The notes beneath the pieces were generated by a model. That model was not told the DNA's origin and ran no database searches. It saw only the letters and a list, made by a program, of their open reading frames with translations. A stretch of DNA of 64,000 nucleotides. It comes from Neobacillus kokaensis (GTDB taxonomy: Bacteria; Bacillota; Bacilli; Bacillales; Cytobacillaceae). The translations under genes and the position numbers were made by a program. The stretch lies in contig NZ_BNDS01000004.1 of assembly GCF_014656545.1 (NCBI RefSeq), forward strand, positions 145,242-209,241. The letters run 5' to 3'. Below are positions 62,789-64,000 of the stretch, piece after piece; within the stretch, counting starts at the first letter, position 1, and each line of letters opens with the position of its first letter.

Positions 62789-63763
62789 ATGAACATTGAT
62801 AAAAATAAATCTTGCTGCGGGATTACTAGAGAACCTGCAGGCAAGGAAATGGAAATTGCTATACAAGAAACAATTGAAAATAACTCCGAAAAATCAATAT
62901 TCATGGATAAAATGATCTATATTCCTGGCGGGGAATTCTTGATGGGGACAAATGAAACAGAAGGATTCGCGGCAGATGGTGAAGGTCCGGTAAGAAAGAT
63001 AATGCTCGATCCCTATTATATTGATAGTTATACGGTAACAAATGCGGAATTTAAGGAGTTTATTAATAATACAGGATACAAAACCGAGACAGAGCGGTTT
63101 GGCTGGTCATTCGTGTATTATGGCTTCGTTTCACCAAAATTAGCCAAACACGTGGAACCGATACGGAACACTCCGTGGTGGCTGGCGGTAAGAGATGCTT
63201 ACTGGTATCAGCCTGAAGGACCATATTCTACCATTGAGGAGCGGATGGACCATCCCGTTGTCCATGTAACCTGGAATGATGCACTCGCATTTTGCAATTG
63301 GGCGGGTAAACGTTTGCCTACGGAGGCAGAGTGGGAAATGGCTGCCCGTGGCGGACTAGTACAAAATAGGTATCCATGGGGGAATGAATTGACCCCAAAT
63401 GGAGAGCATTACTGTAATATATGGCAAGGAAAATTTCCAGTTGAAAATACAAAGGAAGATGGCTATGCAGGTACAGCCCCTGCAAAGTCCTTCCCGCCTA
63501 ATGGCCTGGGACTTTACAATACCTCTGGAAACGTATGGGAATGGTGCTCGGATTGGTTTAGCAGAAGCATTCATAAGAGGGGCGGTCGCAATAACCCTAA
63601 AGGACCATCATCGGGTGAAACCAAAGTTATGCGGGGCGGTTCTTATATGTGCCATGAATCATATTGCAATCGTTATAGAGTCGCCGCCCGGACCTCGAAT
63701 ACCCCGGATACATCTGGAGGGCATCTAGGCTTCCGATGTGCCGCTGATGTGGCTAAAAAATAA
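62789..63763 (+). CDS. Formylglycine-generating enzyme (sulfatase activator)
   Basis: The start is ATG 62789, with AAGGAT upstream, giving 324 residues; the open frame back to a TTG at 62756 lacks a ribosome binding site. The FGE-sulfatase domain begins MIYIPGGEFLMGTNE and continues with PVVHVTWNDALAFCNWAGKR, LPTEAEWEMAARGG and GNVWEWCSDWF. Near the C-terminus GGSYMCHESYCNRYRVAAR holds C288 and C293, the pair corresponding to human FGE Cys336 and Cys341. These cysteines separate a true oxygen- and copper-dependent FGE from other family members. It would convert Cys55 of the sulfatase at 1222-2634 to formylglycine. It has no signal peptide, as fits a cytoplasmic sulfatase. A short CCGITR segment at residues 8-13 is noted under findings. 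Confidence 0.92.
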   Translation: MNIDKNKSCCGITREPAGKEMEIAIQETIENNSEKSIFMDKMIYIPGGEFLMGTNETEGFAADGEGPVRKIMLDPYYIDSYTVTNAEFKEFINNTGYKTETERFGWSFVYYGFVSPKLAKHVEPIRNTPWWLAVRDAYWYQPEGPYSTIEERMDHPVVHVTWNDALAFCNWAGKRLPTEAEWEMAARGGLVQNRYPWGNELTPNGEHYCNIWQGKFPVENTKEDGYAGTAPAKSFPPNGLGLYNTSGNVWEWCSDWFSRSIHKRGGRNNPKGPSSGETKVMRGGSYMCHESYCNRYRVAARTSNTPDTSGGHLGFRCAADVAKK

Positions 63764-63796
63764 CATGAAAGCTATACCTCGTTAATGAGAGAATAT

Positions 63797-63840
63797 AAAA
63801 ATAGGCTATGCACTTTTGTTAAAGTGCTTAGCCTATTTTT
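63797..63840 (+). terminator. Terminator downstream of the FGE gene
   Basis: AAAATAGGCTA-GCACTTT pairs with AAAGTGC-TAGCCTATTTT (63797-63817 with 63822-63839, one mismatch) around TGTT, followed by a T run. It lies 34 bases after the FGE stop. Confidence 0.85.
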
Positions 63841-63948
63841 TCGATAAAATTTTTTCACAAAGTTCAGATGGTGCATGGTACGCTTCTCTGCTATTTTGCC
63901 TTAAATAAGTCCTCTCTCAAAAAGTCCTCACCCAAAATGGGTCCCCTC

Positions 63949-64000
63949 TTAATTTGAACTGCTTAATTCTACATCATCTAGGACCTTTTCTACGTAATCC
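63949..64000 (-). CDS. Possible 3' end of a gene running off the window
   Basis: On the minus strand a frame open from the window edge ends at TAA (63951-63949) and reads DYVEKVLDDVELSSSN. Sixteen codons are too few to name a product, and the frame could be chance. The region 63842-63948 before it holds nothing I can identify. Confidence 0.3.
   Translation of the reverse strand, partial: DYVEKVLDDVELSSSN

Noticed and set aside
1..64000. Mobile element or attachment sites bounding the island
   Set aside because: I found no transposase, integrase, tRNA gene or long flanking direct repeat within the window, so transfer can only be suspected.

Overview
The window looks like chromosomal DNA of a low-GC Firmicute of the Bacillaceae (Bacillus, Neobacillus or a close relative). 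The reasons are strong AAGGAGG-type ribosome binding sites, frequent TTG and GTG starts, CcpA cre-like boxes, YesM/YesN-type two-component pairs, YesL-type (DUF624) proteins, LplABC/YtcP-type sugar ABC importers without their own ATPase, and a catE-like gene. About 35 of 40 genes are on the minus strand. I see no tRNA, rRNA, CRISPR array, insertion sequence or phage gene.

Almost the whole window is one accessory island for taking apart animal-type glycans. (A) 4-9248: a minus-strand operon for glycosaminoglycan use (binding protein, two permeases, secreted PL8 lyase, Cys-type sulfatase, GH88 unsaturated uronyl hydrolase). A divergent histidine kinase and LuxR-type regulator lie at 9364-11598. 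A second secreted lyase of chondroitinase-ABC type (11635-14853) has a perfect cre box upstream. (B) 15070-17029: galE and a catE-like dioxygenase, less clearly part of the island. (C) 17285-35559: a GH3 enzyme, a GH38 alpha-mannosidase, a sugar isomerase-like protein, two GH29 alpha-L-fucosidases, a large clan GH-A hydrolase of uncertain family, a LacI regulator, an ABC importer and a DUF624 protein. Three copies of a TGTTAyCrrTAACA-type operator tie this block to the LacI protein. (D) 35831-47213: a gene remnant, an EEP phosphatase/nuclease, two ROK sugar kinases, a GH1 enzyme, a YesM/YesN pair and a third ABC importer. (E) 47411-61014: a ThuA-like protein, then an operon GH38-GH125-DUF624-GH20-GH38 preceded by a GH85 endo-beta-N-acetylglucosaminidase. 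This is the recognisable toolkit for high-mannose and trimmed N-glycans. (F) 61282-63763: an MFS exporter or permease and a true formylglycine-generating enzyme (FGE), which is the expected activator of the sulfatase 60 kb away.

How it fits together (inference): the two PL8 lyases are the only enzymes with export signals. They would cut chondroitin or hyaluronan outside the cell, and the products would enter through importer A for desulfation and GH88 cleavage in the cytoplasm. N-glycan fragments would enter through importers C and D and be dismantled in the cytoplasm by GH85/GH38/GH125/GH20/GH29/GH3/GH1, with ROK kinases phosphorylating the released sugars. All three importers lack an ATPase gene and must share one encoded elsewhere (MsmX type). 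The combination suggests a proteoglycan/glycoprotein utilisation island. The least explained parts are the clan GH-A enzyme with its hairpin-rich leader, the signal-less GH85 protein and the Cys-Cys-Arg N-terminus of the FGE.
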